Assembly (NCBI GenBank): GCA_026545225.1
Contig: CM048849.1
Location: 33,862,336 to 33,926,335, forward strand
Length of the DNA: 64,000 nt
Direction of reading: 5' to 3'
From: Cornus controversa
Lineage: Eukaryota > Streptophyta > Magnoliopsida > Cornales > Cornaceae
Shown in pieces: positions 37,215 to 49,070 of this stretch (positions are counted from its first letter, which is position 1; each line of letters starts with the position of its first letter). The notes under the pieces are model-generated. The model saw only the letters and a program-made list of their open reading frames with translations. It was not told the origin of the DNA and did not search any database. The position numbers and the translations under genes were made by a program.

Positions 37215-38837
37215 ATCCAAAAACCACCACCATCATCATCGTTGTCGCCACTAAAGTTGCCTTCTACCACCACCATCGCTACCTTCCACCACCATCGCCG
37301 TCTCAGTCTTCTACCATTGTCATTGTCGTCTCCCACTAATAACACAACCTCCTCTGCCTTCCACTATCGTTCATCGCCACCGTCGCCTTCCAACACCACT
37401 TACACCACTACCGCCTTCCACCACCGTCGCTGTCTTCCACCACCATCAGATACACCACTATTGTTTTGCACACCCTTGTCTTCCATTACTTTCGCCACCG
37501 CAACTTCCTTCCACTTTCACCACCACCTACATCATTTCCGCCTTCCACCACTACAATCATTACTGCCTTCCACCACCACTACCATTTATTTTGAAAACAA
37601 TTATAGAAGAATGTTATTTTGTTAGTTTAATTTATTTGTCACTGAGAGTGATACCTTGGATAATTTCATTTAAAATTCATTCCATTTTTACTTCATTTCA
37701 TATTTGCAACCAACAGTAGAATGAGAATGACCATTTCACTACATTCTCATTTTCATTCTCATTCCATTCCCACTTGCATTCAATTCAATTCTTACATACC
37801 AAACGTAGCCTAATTATTTGGTAGGAAAATTAAAGTAGAAATGACCATTCCACGTCATTTCCTTGGATGAGAAATAATGAAAATTCATTCCACACCTCAA
37901 TATATGGAAGACCATTCCATTCCCATGTAAAAAAAAAATCACGTTCCAAAAAATGATCACATTCCAAGTCCAAAAACCACCACCAACATCACCATCGCAG
38001 CCGCCACCGCGCGCTACCTTCCACTACCGCCGCCGCCGCCGCTGTAGCCTTTTACCACCACCACAACCTCCACCGCCTTCCACCACTACCATCTTCCACC
38101 ACCACCACCACCACTAACTTCCACCACCGTTGCTGGCTTCTACCACCACCACCTACACCATAGTTGTCTTCCACACCACCGCCTTCCGCCACTTCCACGA
38201 GCGCAATTGCTTTCCACCATCACCACCACCTACACCATTATTGTCTTCCACCACCACCTACACCATTACCTCCTTCCACCATCGCAACCTCTACCGTCAC
38301 CACCATCACCACCGACGTCGCTACCTTCCACCACCACTGCCATTTATTTTAGTTTAATTTATTTGTCACTAAGAGGGGTATTTTGGATAATTTAATTTAA
38401 AATTCATTCCATTTTTACATCATTTCATATTTGCAACCAAGCAATAGAATGGGAACGAGCATTTCATTCCATTTCCATTCCCACTTGCATTCCATTCCAT
38501 TCTTGAGTGCCAAACGTAGCCTAATTCTTTTGTTTGGTAGAAAAATTAAAGTGGAAATGACCATTCCACATCATTCCCTTGGAATGGAAAATAACGAAAA
38601 TTCATTCCACATCTCAACATATAGAATGACCATTCCATTCCCAAGTAAAAAAAAAATCACATTTCCAAAAAAACATTACGTTCCAAGTCCAAAAACCACT
38701 ACCACCGTCGCTGCCTTCCACCACCTCCACCTTCACTGTCTCCTACCACCGCCACACCTTCAACCACCATCACTGCCACCACTATTGCCTTCCACCATCG
38801 TCACCCTCCACCACCACCACTACCACTGTCACCACTG
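37140..38837. repeat. Tandem GAATGG-type elements with CCACC arrays
   Basis: Three successive units (about 37140-37810, 37811-38525 and 38526-38837). Each starts near TTTGGTAG...AATGACCATTCCA, carries GACCATTCCATTCCCA and AAAAAATCACGTTCCAA, then a CCACC minisatellite. The first two units also carry the closing part, GCATTC(C/A)ATTC and GCCAAACGTAGCC. The third unit ends abruptly inside its array at the next LTR fragment. The TTTGGT/ACCAAA-like ends resemble small plant DNA transposons of the GAATGG type; class uncertain. Confidence 0.65.
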
Positions 38838-39398
38838 TAGAGACCTGAATATTATTTTATTTGATTATAGATTTAATTAGGATTTGTTTATAAGAATTAT
38901 AATTAGGTGTACGATTGTGACATTTCGTATACATTTAGTATAGGTGTTTGCACCCGAAACAAGTGTTGAACTTGGACTGTATTGGACTCCTTGAAAGGAG
39001 GTAGATTAGCAATTAAATTATTGAAAGAATACATCTTGAGGTTAAAGGGTGTGATTGTTATGAAAATATAAGTTTTATGAGAAAAGTGTAGAAAGAGGGG
39101 TAGAAAGGCAATTTATTAAAGTAACGAGGAGTTATTTAGCCAAACAAAGGGTTAAGTTGGTAATTAGTGGAGAGTTGAAAATTTTTAAATAGAAGATAAA
39201 TAAAAAAATTCATTTTATGTCTTCTCTTTCTCTTTATATATACACCTATATGTATCTCCCTGCAATTACTATTCACCTCCTCCTCTCTGAGATTTGATGC
39301 CTTAGAAGTGAGATTTTGGTGTGACTCAAGAAGGAAAATTTGTTCTCCTTTCTTTCTCCTACATTTTAACGTGTTAATATCTTCAATTCGGAGCTTGT
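38838..39398 (+). mobile_element. Truncated gypsy LTR, 5' part
   Basis: Begins abruptly with TGTAGAGACCTGAATATT, a typical gypsy LTR start, directly against the CCACC array, and contains TTTATATATACACC (TATA-like, about 39234). No LTR end is visible before the dispersed repeat at 39399. Confidence 0.45.
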
Positions 39399-39745
39399 AG
39401 AATGGACTGATATCTTTTGTTCTCTCTTTGAGGTTTGAGATGCTTGTATTAACAAACATAAATGAAATTAGATTAATAGGTTGTGATTCACCATCATTTT
39501 GATGTTTTCTACACATTGTATGATCACCAATCTTGTCAGCCCACGTGTGCAAGCAATATTAGCATCCCTGAACCACTCATGTCCATTCAAGAAAAAAAAA
39601 ACCACACATATCCAGTATAGTTCTGTATTATTTAAATTAATTTAAAAATTTTGTAGTTATATGCATGAGGACGAAGCCTGCCCTTGCAAAAATAATATAG
39701 GATGTACCATTAAGTTTTGAGTTTCATTTTTGAGCACATGATAGA
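39399..39745 (+). repeat. Dispersed repeat, second copy
   Basis: Diverged copy of 12181-12524, in the same orientation. It carries an A-rich insertion (about 39591-39602) and is cut at 39745 by the start of an LTR. Confidence 0.83.
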
Positions 39746-40445
39746 TGTGACGTATAAATTGCAATTAGCGAATTTCGATGTAAAACATAATATGATCGAA
39801 TTGTAATTTTTATTGATTTCTTGTAATCGATCATGGAGCTGATGATTCAAGGGAGACCAAGTGATGGTCAAGTGCATACAAGTCGACTGATTCAAGTGAG
39901 AACATGTCCTAGTCATGGTAAGTGTGTTAGGACACATTGCACTACACTTGAGAGGTTGATTTTGGGAAACTAGGATTTTTAATCACAAAATTTAGGATTT
40001 TCAAAGTACAACCAGTTACATTTAATTGGAACCAATTGCACTTAGCCAGACTATGCTGAGTAAATTAGAATGATTTCAGTTTCTAATCAACTTAGGACTT
40101 AGGGAACATGCTAAAATGATTCTAAACTTGTTTTTCAAGTGAATATAGGTCTTTATTGTCTATATAAACTCAAGATGTTTTTAGGGCAAAAAATTCACCT
40201 TTGGTTTTTGTTTATATTTCTTTGAGAGCACTTCTATATACACTAAGTGATTTAGGACTATGACTCTCTTTGCTTGATCAACCGTTCGAAGACTGTTTCA
40301 GATTTAGGACTATTAATTATATTATTTACCACACGGGTATTGTTCCACTCAGGCCGACCCCAAGACATACCTGGACTTGCCCAGTACACGTAGTTTATGG
40401 GGTATTGCATGTGACCAGGGAAGGAATAGTCTCGTTCGTAAGGTG
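39746..40445 (+). mobile_element. Partial copia-type LTR, plus orientation
   Basis: Begins TGTGACGTATAAATTG and matches the inverted complement of the copia LTR at 40446-41783 over its first part, for example GAGAGCACTTC and CTCTCTTTGCTTGATCAA. TATATAAA (about 40159) is the likely TATA box. It diverges after about 40300 and stops where the minus-strand copia element begins, so the two related LTRs stand head to head. Confidence 0.7.
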
Positions 40446-41783
40446 TGTGAGTTGCGCGGTGTGGAAGCGACTGCGGACACTTGTTTTAAAACCTTAAAGG
40501 AGGGGGGTGGTGATTAGGTTTACTCATTTTTTTGCTTATTTTTTCAGATTATTCAATTTTAAGTCCAATTAAAAATCTAAGCAATCCCACAAATCAAGTA
40601 AATAAATAAATTGCAGTAAAGTAAACGTAACAGATCGGAAAAAAACAACAAGTGAAGCTTTGTAGCTCCGAAAAACCAAATCCATTATCATCAAAACAAA
40701 GTACAACAGACTATGTCCCAGACTCATACCCACTCCACTATGACAAGAACTTGATGCAGAACACCTCAGGTTTACTATTACAACTCACTCGTTCAATTGC
40801 TACAGACTTTCAGCTAATGTCAAAATCCTTGCAGAAAGGTAACTGGAAGAACACGAACACTGAGCAAATATTCTGTCTCCTTCGTAGTGTGATCTTCTTC
40901 TCCTTCATCACCAACGAACAGTTGTAGAAGAAACCAATCTAGTAACTTGATCAATAAGAAGTATTTGAGCAATCTTCGAACAATTGATCAAGCAAAGAGA
41001 GACAACCTAAATCAATCAGTGAATATGTGTGTGCTCTCAAAAATATAAACAATAGAATAAAATTCTTTATTGGAAAATATCTCAATGTTTTCTCTCTCTA
41101 GAATATGAATTTATTATCTATTGAAAGCACAATGAATGTACACTGAGAGAGAAATCATATAAATTTTTTTATAAATGTTAAAAACTATAATTTTTCTTGA
41201 AAACAAGTTAAAAATCAATTGGAAACAAGTCCCAACATTTTAGAAAATTTTAGAGTTCAGTCCTGGTCAAAACAGGAGTGCTGTAGAGCCAAAAAGCCAC
41301 ATCAAAGGGCTTAGACTAGTCCAGCCTATTCCTTGGACCGGTCCAAGCTTCTGCCTACCGAATCCAAAGTCCTGAGACTTCATGGACTGGTCCAGCTTAA
41401 ACCCTAGACCCGTCTAACCTTGAATATTTTAAAAATATGCTCAAAAATTTTTTGAGGTCGGAACCTCCCAGTTTGAAATATATGTGTTCTCACCACTTTA
41501 CCTGGACTACGTGACTCTTATACTTGATTAACGATATCCTCATGCAATTGCAACCATTCAAAAACTTCAATCGATCAAATCCTTGTTCAAACCATTGATA
41601 CCTTCTTCTGAAGATTCAAGTTTCATATCTTTAAAGAACATTTGCATAATTGGTGTAGAACTTCATGCTCACTCTGAGACTTCAATTACATGATCAATGA
41701 CAAGAATTTAAATCAAAGATTACAACTCGATCATGTTTAGTTTTGACACCGAAGATTGCCAATTACAAAAAATATACGTCACA
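40446..41783 (-). repeat. 3' LTR of the copia element
   Basis: 1338 bp; on the sense (minus) strand it starts TGTGACGTATATTTTT and ends CAACTCACA. Matches 49071-49916 over about 850 bp with many substitutions, indicating an old insertion. The U3 part holds a palindrome cluster (41310-41420) upstream of a TATA-like tract (about 41157-41176). Confidence 0.85.
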
Positions 41784-41799
41784 ATCTCCCCCTTTGCCA
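41784..41799 (-). promoter_or_regulatory. Polypurine tract of the copia element
   Basis: On the minus strand reads GGCAAAGGGGGAGAT directly before the LTR start TGTGACG: the primer for plus-strand synthesis. The sequence is typical of SIRE-like copia elements. Confidence 0.85.
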
Positions 41800-44390
41800 A
41801 TTTCGTGACGAAACCAACCTAGATAACCTAACCACTAGAAAAATCAGATTACAATATGTCCCAAACTCTCCAATATTGCAAAAAAATATAACTTGAAGAT
41901 CTCAAATCATCATAAGCAAGCTTCCAAGCTTCATACACAGTGTTTGCCAAAAACTTTTAAAATTTGCACATCATGCAAACAACATTACCTGTGAAAGCTT
42001 AATCAAGAAAATATAATGATAATGATATCATAAAAACTCATCTCCAAACTCCCCCTTAATCATATAACCAATGAAGTATATTCTCTCCCCCATATTTCAA
42101 AGAAACAAACACATATGTCTCCCCCTTTGTGTATGTTATGTCTCTCCTTTTTTGGAACAAATTGATAAAGTAGAAACAAAGGGAACAAGAGAGAAACTAT
42201 CACACATGATTAAGTGAGATAAAACATTAACTCCATTCAAATATATCAACTAAAGTACCAAGAATTAGGAGTATCATAAGCATATCAAGGCATAGCATTT
42301 AGAAACAAAACACCCAAAGATATTATGTCTAAAATAAACATTGGCAAAATAACAAAACCTAAATATCAACATTTATCAAACATATATCATTGGTCATGTA
42401 ACTTCATCCATTGAACTTTGCATCAAAGTTCACAAAAATATGATCCAAACACAAATATGATATGCATAAGATAAACACGCAACCTAATAAAAAACACCAT
42501 CAGTATCCAAAAATAAACAAGTCTAAGTCATAAACCTAGCAAACAGATAAACTAGTTAAAATCATCAAAACATCAAAGCCTAAAAACTCGTTATCATTAG
42601 TTATGTTAGAGAATGAATGATGTCCATTAGCAAAGATGCATTGGGTTCTCATAAGGCTCAAATCATTATCCTCTATAAGTGGTCTATCAAGATTTGTCCT
42701 CAAATATTATAAAATAATACCACCTGTTAAGATCAAAAACACCAATTACTTGAGCCATATATATTTTCATAAAAATATGTCATCCAAATCACATAAGGAC
42801 TCTCAAACACTGTCCTCAAACATGTCCCTAAATAAATTCAATTATTTCTTCTTCATTCATAGAAGCACTTCCCTTAGCTCTTAGATCTATCCATTAGAGC
42901 TACAATGAATGGAAGCATAAACAAGGTCACAAGCTCCATTAAAGAACTCTATCAAACACTTGAAAATCAAGATTTGAAACAAAAAAAAAAGTTTTGAGCA
43001 CAACTTGTTTGATCTATCTCCTCAAAATCAACTCAAATCCTCCAAAAATAATTCCTTCCACTAATTTCAATCTAAAATCAATCACAAATATCAACCAAAA
43101 TGATGTTAATTAAGTAGCACAAAGTATGTTAAGAGTTGAGGCAAAATGAGGGAAAAAAGAGAAAAAGTGCACATAAGGAGTAAGCAACAAATGAAAACAC
43201 AATGCACACTTACACTTAAAATACATTGACCAAGCCTATGGGGACCAGCCTAGCCTGTCCTTTAGACCGATTCAGTTAGGTAAAATTGGTTTGTTGACCA
43301 ACTTTGACCAGGTTTGACCCTTTTTGCAATTTTTTTAAAAAAATTGCCTAAAAATGCCAAAAAAATAAAAATAAATTCCTAAAAATCTGAAAATAGGAAA
43401 ATCTTTCTGAATTTTTATTTATGTGAAAATATAAATATATAATAATCATATAATCATTAAAACCAATTTTTCACATAAAATAACAATGAGTTCTAACATT
43501 TTCGAAAAAATTCAAGAAAATTTACAATTGCACAATTTTAAAACCCATAAATTTGCCAACAAAATTGATACTTAATTCCATGATCATGTCACACTTTCAA
43601 TACACAAGTATATATAAAAATTTAAAAATTAATCTAACATATTCATGTGTATGTGTTATCCAACATCATCAAAAATTAATCAAATTCTTTGATTCATCTT
43701 CTAAAACACATTGGATGATAAACAAATAAAATCACACATGATCAAATAATTTTTTCTGTAAATTTTATTTATTTTTATTCCTAAGACGGTGGCTTTCACT
43801 CTTATGGGTGGCTATTTCCTCAAAACAACTTTAAAACATATCTCATTGGAATTTATGTTGTAGTGGTAGGTTCGAACAAATCCGAATGTAGCCTTTTTCT
43901 TTTTGTCTTAGATTTTCAAAAATTATTTTCACTTTTTTGTTTTATTTTTCTTTTTCTTTTTATGCTAAATAAAAATAGAATATTTTCTTTTCATTTTTTT
44001 CATTGATCATTTAAGCATTCAATGCTATTCATACAATATACTCTAGTCAACTTCACATTAGTTTTCAAACAATTCTCTCAAAGTTGGACTAGTACACAAA
44101 TTGTATGGACTCAAAAGATTCACCTCTAAAGAGAAATAAATACAACACATTAATCATTAATGCTTAGATCATAAACTCAAATACTTTATCCATTAATCAT
44201 GCATCCACAAATCAAAGTGAACTTAAACAGAAATAAAGAGAATTCACATTATTTTATAGAAAAATATGATTTCCACATTCACATGATTATTATATAAAAA
44301 TAAACAAATCCTAACCTACACTACAATGTTTGGTCCAATGAAAAACAAATAATGAACATAAGCTTAATCCATGATCATAAAAGTCTTAAT
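41800..44390 (-). other. Non-coding 3' region of the copia element
   Basis: AT-rich sequence where pol would be expected. No RT, integrase or protease motif was found on either strand. A segment with CTTTCACTCTTATGGGTGGC (about 43791) resembles 3' leader sequence of copia elements. A weak palindrome cluster lies at 43232-43310. Confidence 0.6.
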
Positions 44391-45582
44391 GACCTTAGTT
44401 AGGGGGTTTTGCACCCAAAGACCTATTAGAAGTAAATCTCATAGTATCAATAGACACAAAATTCTCCAAATCTTCCATTTTCATCGAAATTGTTTTCACA
44501 TGTAAATTATTAGGAAAATAATGTGGAGAAACATAAACATTCTTCTTTTTATTTGAATAGTTTTACCTTAAGAATTTTTGAGTTTGTTCCAATTATTTGT
44601 CTTTCTAGCATGAGCCATATTCTTAGCAAAATAATTATGCACATGAAAATTAGAATTAGAATGTTTTCTCTTCTTATAGCAATAGTGTTGACTATGTTCA
44701 TTCGTATCACAAAAAGTATAATGAAGCACATTGGACACAACATTAGTATGCAAAGACTCAACTTGAAGCTTAGGTTTGAGTGCACATAAATTCAAGTTCT
44801 TGGATTTAACAAAGACAATTTTACCCTTAGATGATGACCCAACATAACCTAGTCTGTCTTATCTCCTACAGGCTTACCAACACTAATCATGCTATCAAGC
44901 TTAATCTACCCAGAAGTAAATGCAATCAATTTCTTTTGTGATTTTTTCAATTTAGGCTCAAGAAAATCAATTCTAGTAACGAGAGTATCCCTAGCAGAAA
45001 TAGTCTGACTTACCTCATTTTCGAGAAAGTTGACTTTACTTTAAAGATTCAGAATTACTGACTTGTTCTCTTCAATCTTCTTATGGATCTTCTCACTTTC
45101 TTGTATTAGAGATTCTCTTTCAATTTCCACCATCTCCAATTGTTTAGCTTGATTTTTGTAGGCTCTTTTGATTTTGACAGTCTCAGTAAACAACTTCTCA
45201 AAAGCTTTGGACAATTCTTCCTTGATTGGTTCTTCACTTTCTTTATCTTCAGAATCATTAGACCCAACTTAACTTAGAGTTGTAAACTTCTCTGTTTCAC
45301 CTACATCATAAGAAGAATCATTAGCAGTATCATCATTCAATAAAGCAACAAAAGCAAGAGTATCATTCTAAATAGAAGAGTCACTATCAGAATTAGAATA
45401 ATTAGACTCAGAAATAATAGTTTTTATGGCTTTCTTTTTATCTTTCAAAATTTTATTTGCACAAAAGCTATTCTTTTTAGGACTTGGACATTGAGTAGAT
45501 GTGTGACATTTACCACCACATGTCCAACAAGTGATTTCAAAATCCTTAGAGTCATCAACTTCTTTTTCCTTCCTATCATTCC
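44391..45582 (-). pseudogene. Copia gag, C-terminal part with zinc knuckle
   Basis: Read from 45582 downwards: a CCHC knuckle CWTCGGKCHTSTQC, a long charged region with coiled-coil character (about 44870-45300, several stops), and a second Cys/His cluster (CDTNEHSQHYC) near 44700. This order is that of SIRE-type Gag. The reading ends near 44400 with a tryptophan-containing remnant of the gag-pol linker, after which no pol follows. Broken by multiple stops and frame changes, so it is a pseudogene. Confidence 0.72.
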
Positions 45583-48023
45583 TGTGACCCAAGAATTGTC
45601 CCTAGAGGGGGGGTGAATAGGGACTTTAAGCAAACAATGGAACTTTTTCGGTTTAGCTTGTTTTGACAAAACTAGACTTGATTGAACTTTTGTTAAACAC
45701 TTGGTGCGTAGATTGATTCAACGAGTAATCATCTTATTGCACAAAAATAAGTCACATAAACGTGTTTAAACATTTAAGCATGCATTTATGATTAAGGTAA
45801 ATTCATACGTTCAATGCATGTTTGTTGTGCAATCACAACATATTCAATTCAATCAATCAATCCATCTATCTTATCCTCATTTGAATGAATATAATTATAT
45901 TATCAAAAATTCTCATAACATTCATAGAATTGCTTATAGTGTGTGGACATGTTGATAGCACATTTTATTAAATACATGGTATGCAACTTGATTGACAAAT
46001 GAATAACCAAGTAAGTCCTCAATCAATCAACATACTCCAAGCATTCATCCCATCCTCCTCACGTGAATTAAAGCATTTAAACTTATAGCATTTACATATA
46101 AAACATATGGAATTGAAACAAATAAAATGTTATCATATAATGGAGTTTAAGGATAGAGAAATGCACACCAAATTATGCCATGATTTTTACATTATTCGGC
46201 CCCTCTTGCCTACATCCATGCCTCAAGAGAACTTCTTGAGGTTTCCACTATAGAGCCTTCCTTAATGGTAGAAAGCAAACCTTACAATTGCCAAGTGAAT
46301 TACTTGGGCTTCCTTGCTCAATGAAGACCTCACCAATACTTCTTTGCCAAGCTCATGACTTGGGCTTCCTTACTCAATGAACACCTCACCAAGACTTCTT
46401 TGCCAAGCTCATGACTTCGGCTTCATTGCCAAGTGTGTCACTTGGTCTTCCTCTCAAAGGTAGATAAGAGATTTAATTACAATGAAGAAAATTCATCAAT
46501 AGATAGATACATAAATTATAGCTCACATACATAGAGTTAGTAATGAAATACTCAATTGAAAGCTCTTCACTAGGATTTTGCCACTATGAATGATATGCAA
46601 GTGTTTGGTTCAATAATGGTGGCTACCAATGGATGAGTAAAATGAAGATTTAAGCTATAAGGTAGCATCTACCAATAATATATGATCATAAAGGGTTATG
46701 GTAGTCTCTCTCTAATGTATAATGCATATACAAGGTGTATTTATAGTGCAAGAATGAATTATGGCCGTTTGAAAGTGGTTGGGAAATATTAAGTGCAGAA
46801 AATAGCCGTTGGAGTTTGAATCTCCAGGTTTCAGTCGACTGATGAATTCATCGGTCGACTGAAAGTGCTATTTCGGTCAACTGAAACCTCCCCTGTTTTG
46901 CACACCCTACTGGAATGAATACCTTCTTCTATCAGTCGAGTGATGGATTCCTTTAGTCGACCGAAAGGCCTCTATTAGTCGACTGATGGGTTCATCATTC
47001 GATCGAAAGTCCCCAGGTCAGAATCTCTCTCAAACTCAACCAGTTTCTCCTACACAGTGTATTACTACATTGCACACTTAATTACATTGAAAACATTTAA
47101 GTAAATTTCTCATAAACATTTATATTTTTATTTACTTTAAGTTATTCAATGTAATTAAGCAAAGTACCCCTCATTTGGATTCAATAAAAATAATTTCAAA
47201 ATCAAATTCTAAGTGAATCAAAATTTGATTTTTCAGTTTTAGTACAAAATGGATTTTCACAACTCTGGGGCTAAGAAAATTCATGTGATCATGATAAATC
47301 ATGGGGTACAATTACCGGAACTTTTTATGTCAAGATTCATTAAAAAAAACTCGTATTTACATTTTTGCCCCTAGAATCCAACACTTAGCCAAATTTCTGT
47401 GCTAAGAACCTGAAACAGTAACTGTACATAACACAGCTTTATATAGTGATTCATTTGAGTTCAAAGCCTAAGTCAATGTATCTAAGAACCATAAATGATA
47501 TGATTGAAAAATATAGTCCTAGTTATAGCTTACTAGTTGAGTTTTTCTAAAGCTTATGAGGACTTGAACTAACTCAATCATAGTAACGGTCTCATGATGT
47601 TGAAAGTAATTATGGATGATATAAATGATATAAATATTCCTATAGTCCACTAAGTCAAGAGATGAGCTTTCAAAATAAGTTACTTCATAAATAACTTTAC
47701 ATTAAATCTAGTACTCACCTAAGACTAGCCTACCCAAGTCTTTTGATCTTCAAATCTTTAAGCTTTTGGGTTCCTTCATCATGTGGCTTGGATTTATTTC
47801 AACTTCGCCATTGATCTTGATTATTGATCTTTGAGTTTCATAATCATGTGACTTCATGTATCTTCTTGTAATTCCTATTGAAGTCCAATTCATTTACGAT
47901 ACTTGAGATAATATAATACTTTGTAAACTACACACTCAAGTAAACTTATTAAATCTACACTACAATAGGTTGTTATCATCAAAATCACCCAAATAACCTT
48001 GGGTTAAAACCTTGACGTCAACA
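45583..48023 (-). mobile_element. Solo LTR inserted in copia gag
   Basis: 2441 bp with ends TGTTGACG and GGGTCACA on the minus strand. It interrupts the gag frame between the RSSSSKGK and DRKEKE segments. The flanks ATTCC and CTTAC agree at 3 of 5 positions. The right sense end carries CCTCTAGGGACAATTCTTGG, common in plant copia LTRs. A TATA box (CTATAAATAC on the minus strand, 46737-46746) lies about 100 bp downstream of a strong palindrome cluster (46831-47010). No coding. Confidence 0.75.
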
Positions 48024-48978
48024 CTTACCTTTAGATGATGAGCTTCGACTACGAAATTTAGAAGGATTTCCTTTCCTAACATTTCTATCATTTATATATA
48101 TAAGGATCTTTCTAAATTTCCTAGCTAGGAGTGTAACATCAATATCTGAATCATATTCAAAACTTTCAACCTTTTCAACTTTAGTTTTTGAAGAATTTAA
48201 AATATTTGACAAATTTAAAGACTTAGAAGTCTTTGAGGATTTTAAAACCAAATTTTTTTATTTTTAAAGTTTTGGATATTTTATCTCAAAAGTTTGAATT
48301 GATCCCACTAATTCTGTTACATCCATTGAATCAAGATTTATACTCACATCTAAGGCTTCTAACTTAGCTTAAAACCTATCAGGAAGTGACCTCATGATTT
48401 TTTTGACAACCTGAAAATGTGAAATTCTTTCAGCAAGGTTAGCACAACTTTGAACAATATCATTAAGTTTAGAATAAAAATCAGAAAATATCTTATCTTC
48501 ATACATCCTAATTATTTCAAACTTGGTTGCTAGCATTTGTAGCTTTGACTTCTTTGCCTTGGTAGTACCTCATGAATTACCTATAAAATATTCCATGCCT
48601 TTTTTGAAATGGAATAAGTAGAGATTTTAGCAAATTTAAATGGATCCCATGCTTCTTTCGAAGTGAAACTAGCAGAGATTCTAGCAAATTTAAATGGAAC
48701 AACAGAATTAAATTTAACATATAAACCCTTATTGTTATCATTAGCTTCTTCATGATCAGTATTTGACCATGTTGCCTTATCTTTCACTATAATCACAATG
48801 GCATCATTAGTACCAATGGTAGAGTTAGGAATTGTATATCCATTTTCAACAAACATCCATATTCTCTCACCTTGAGATTTAAGAAAAGCTTTCATGCGAG
48901 ACTTTCAAAAAATAAATTTGAACCATCAAACAAATGAGTTCGCTGAATCGATCCACCATCTTTCATACTAGATTCCAT
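48024..48978 (-). pseudogene. Copia gag, N-terminal part
   Basis: Starts at the ATG at 48976-48978. It shows the Gag/UBN2-type order: a start segment with LFDGSN, then MKAFLKSQGERIWMFVENGY, then FKFARIS...SKEAW, and later a charged linker ending KFRSRSSSSKG at the solo LTR. One stop and a frame change fall just before the MKAFLKS segment, near 48900, and others between 48250 and 48580. The Gag would build the virus-like particle; this copy cannot. Confidence 0.75.
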
Positions 48979-49056
48979 GATGATTTTTGAAAACAAAAAT
49001 ACTTTTTGATTTAAAAATTACTTTCGCAAAGAACTATTCATAAATTAGAGAACACT

Positions 49057-49068
49057 GCTCTGATACCA
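49057..49068 (-). promoter_or_regulatory. Primer-binding site of the copia element
   Basis: TGGTATCAGAGC on the minus strand, complementary to initiator methionine tRNA, two bases inside the LTR that begins at 49071. Confidence 0.9.
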
Positions 49069-49070
49069 AT

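Larger units (their letters stand above)
31735..37700. repeat. Tandem segmental duplication, unit 2
   Basis: The second copy of the block at 26060-31700. Its left end matches the 5' flank of the RLP gene (GGTTCAAACTGCTTGTCTTT, CGATCCATATTATGCATACT), but there is no receptor-coding sequence at its left; instead it abuts the end of unit 1. Receptor-like-protein genes commonly sit in tandem clusters, so loss of a second gene copy is plausible, though not shown. Confidence 0.93.
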
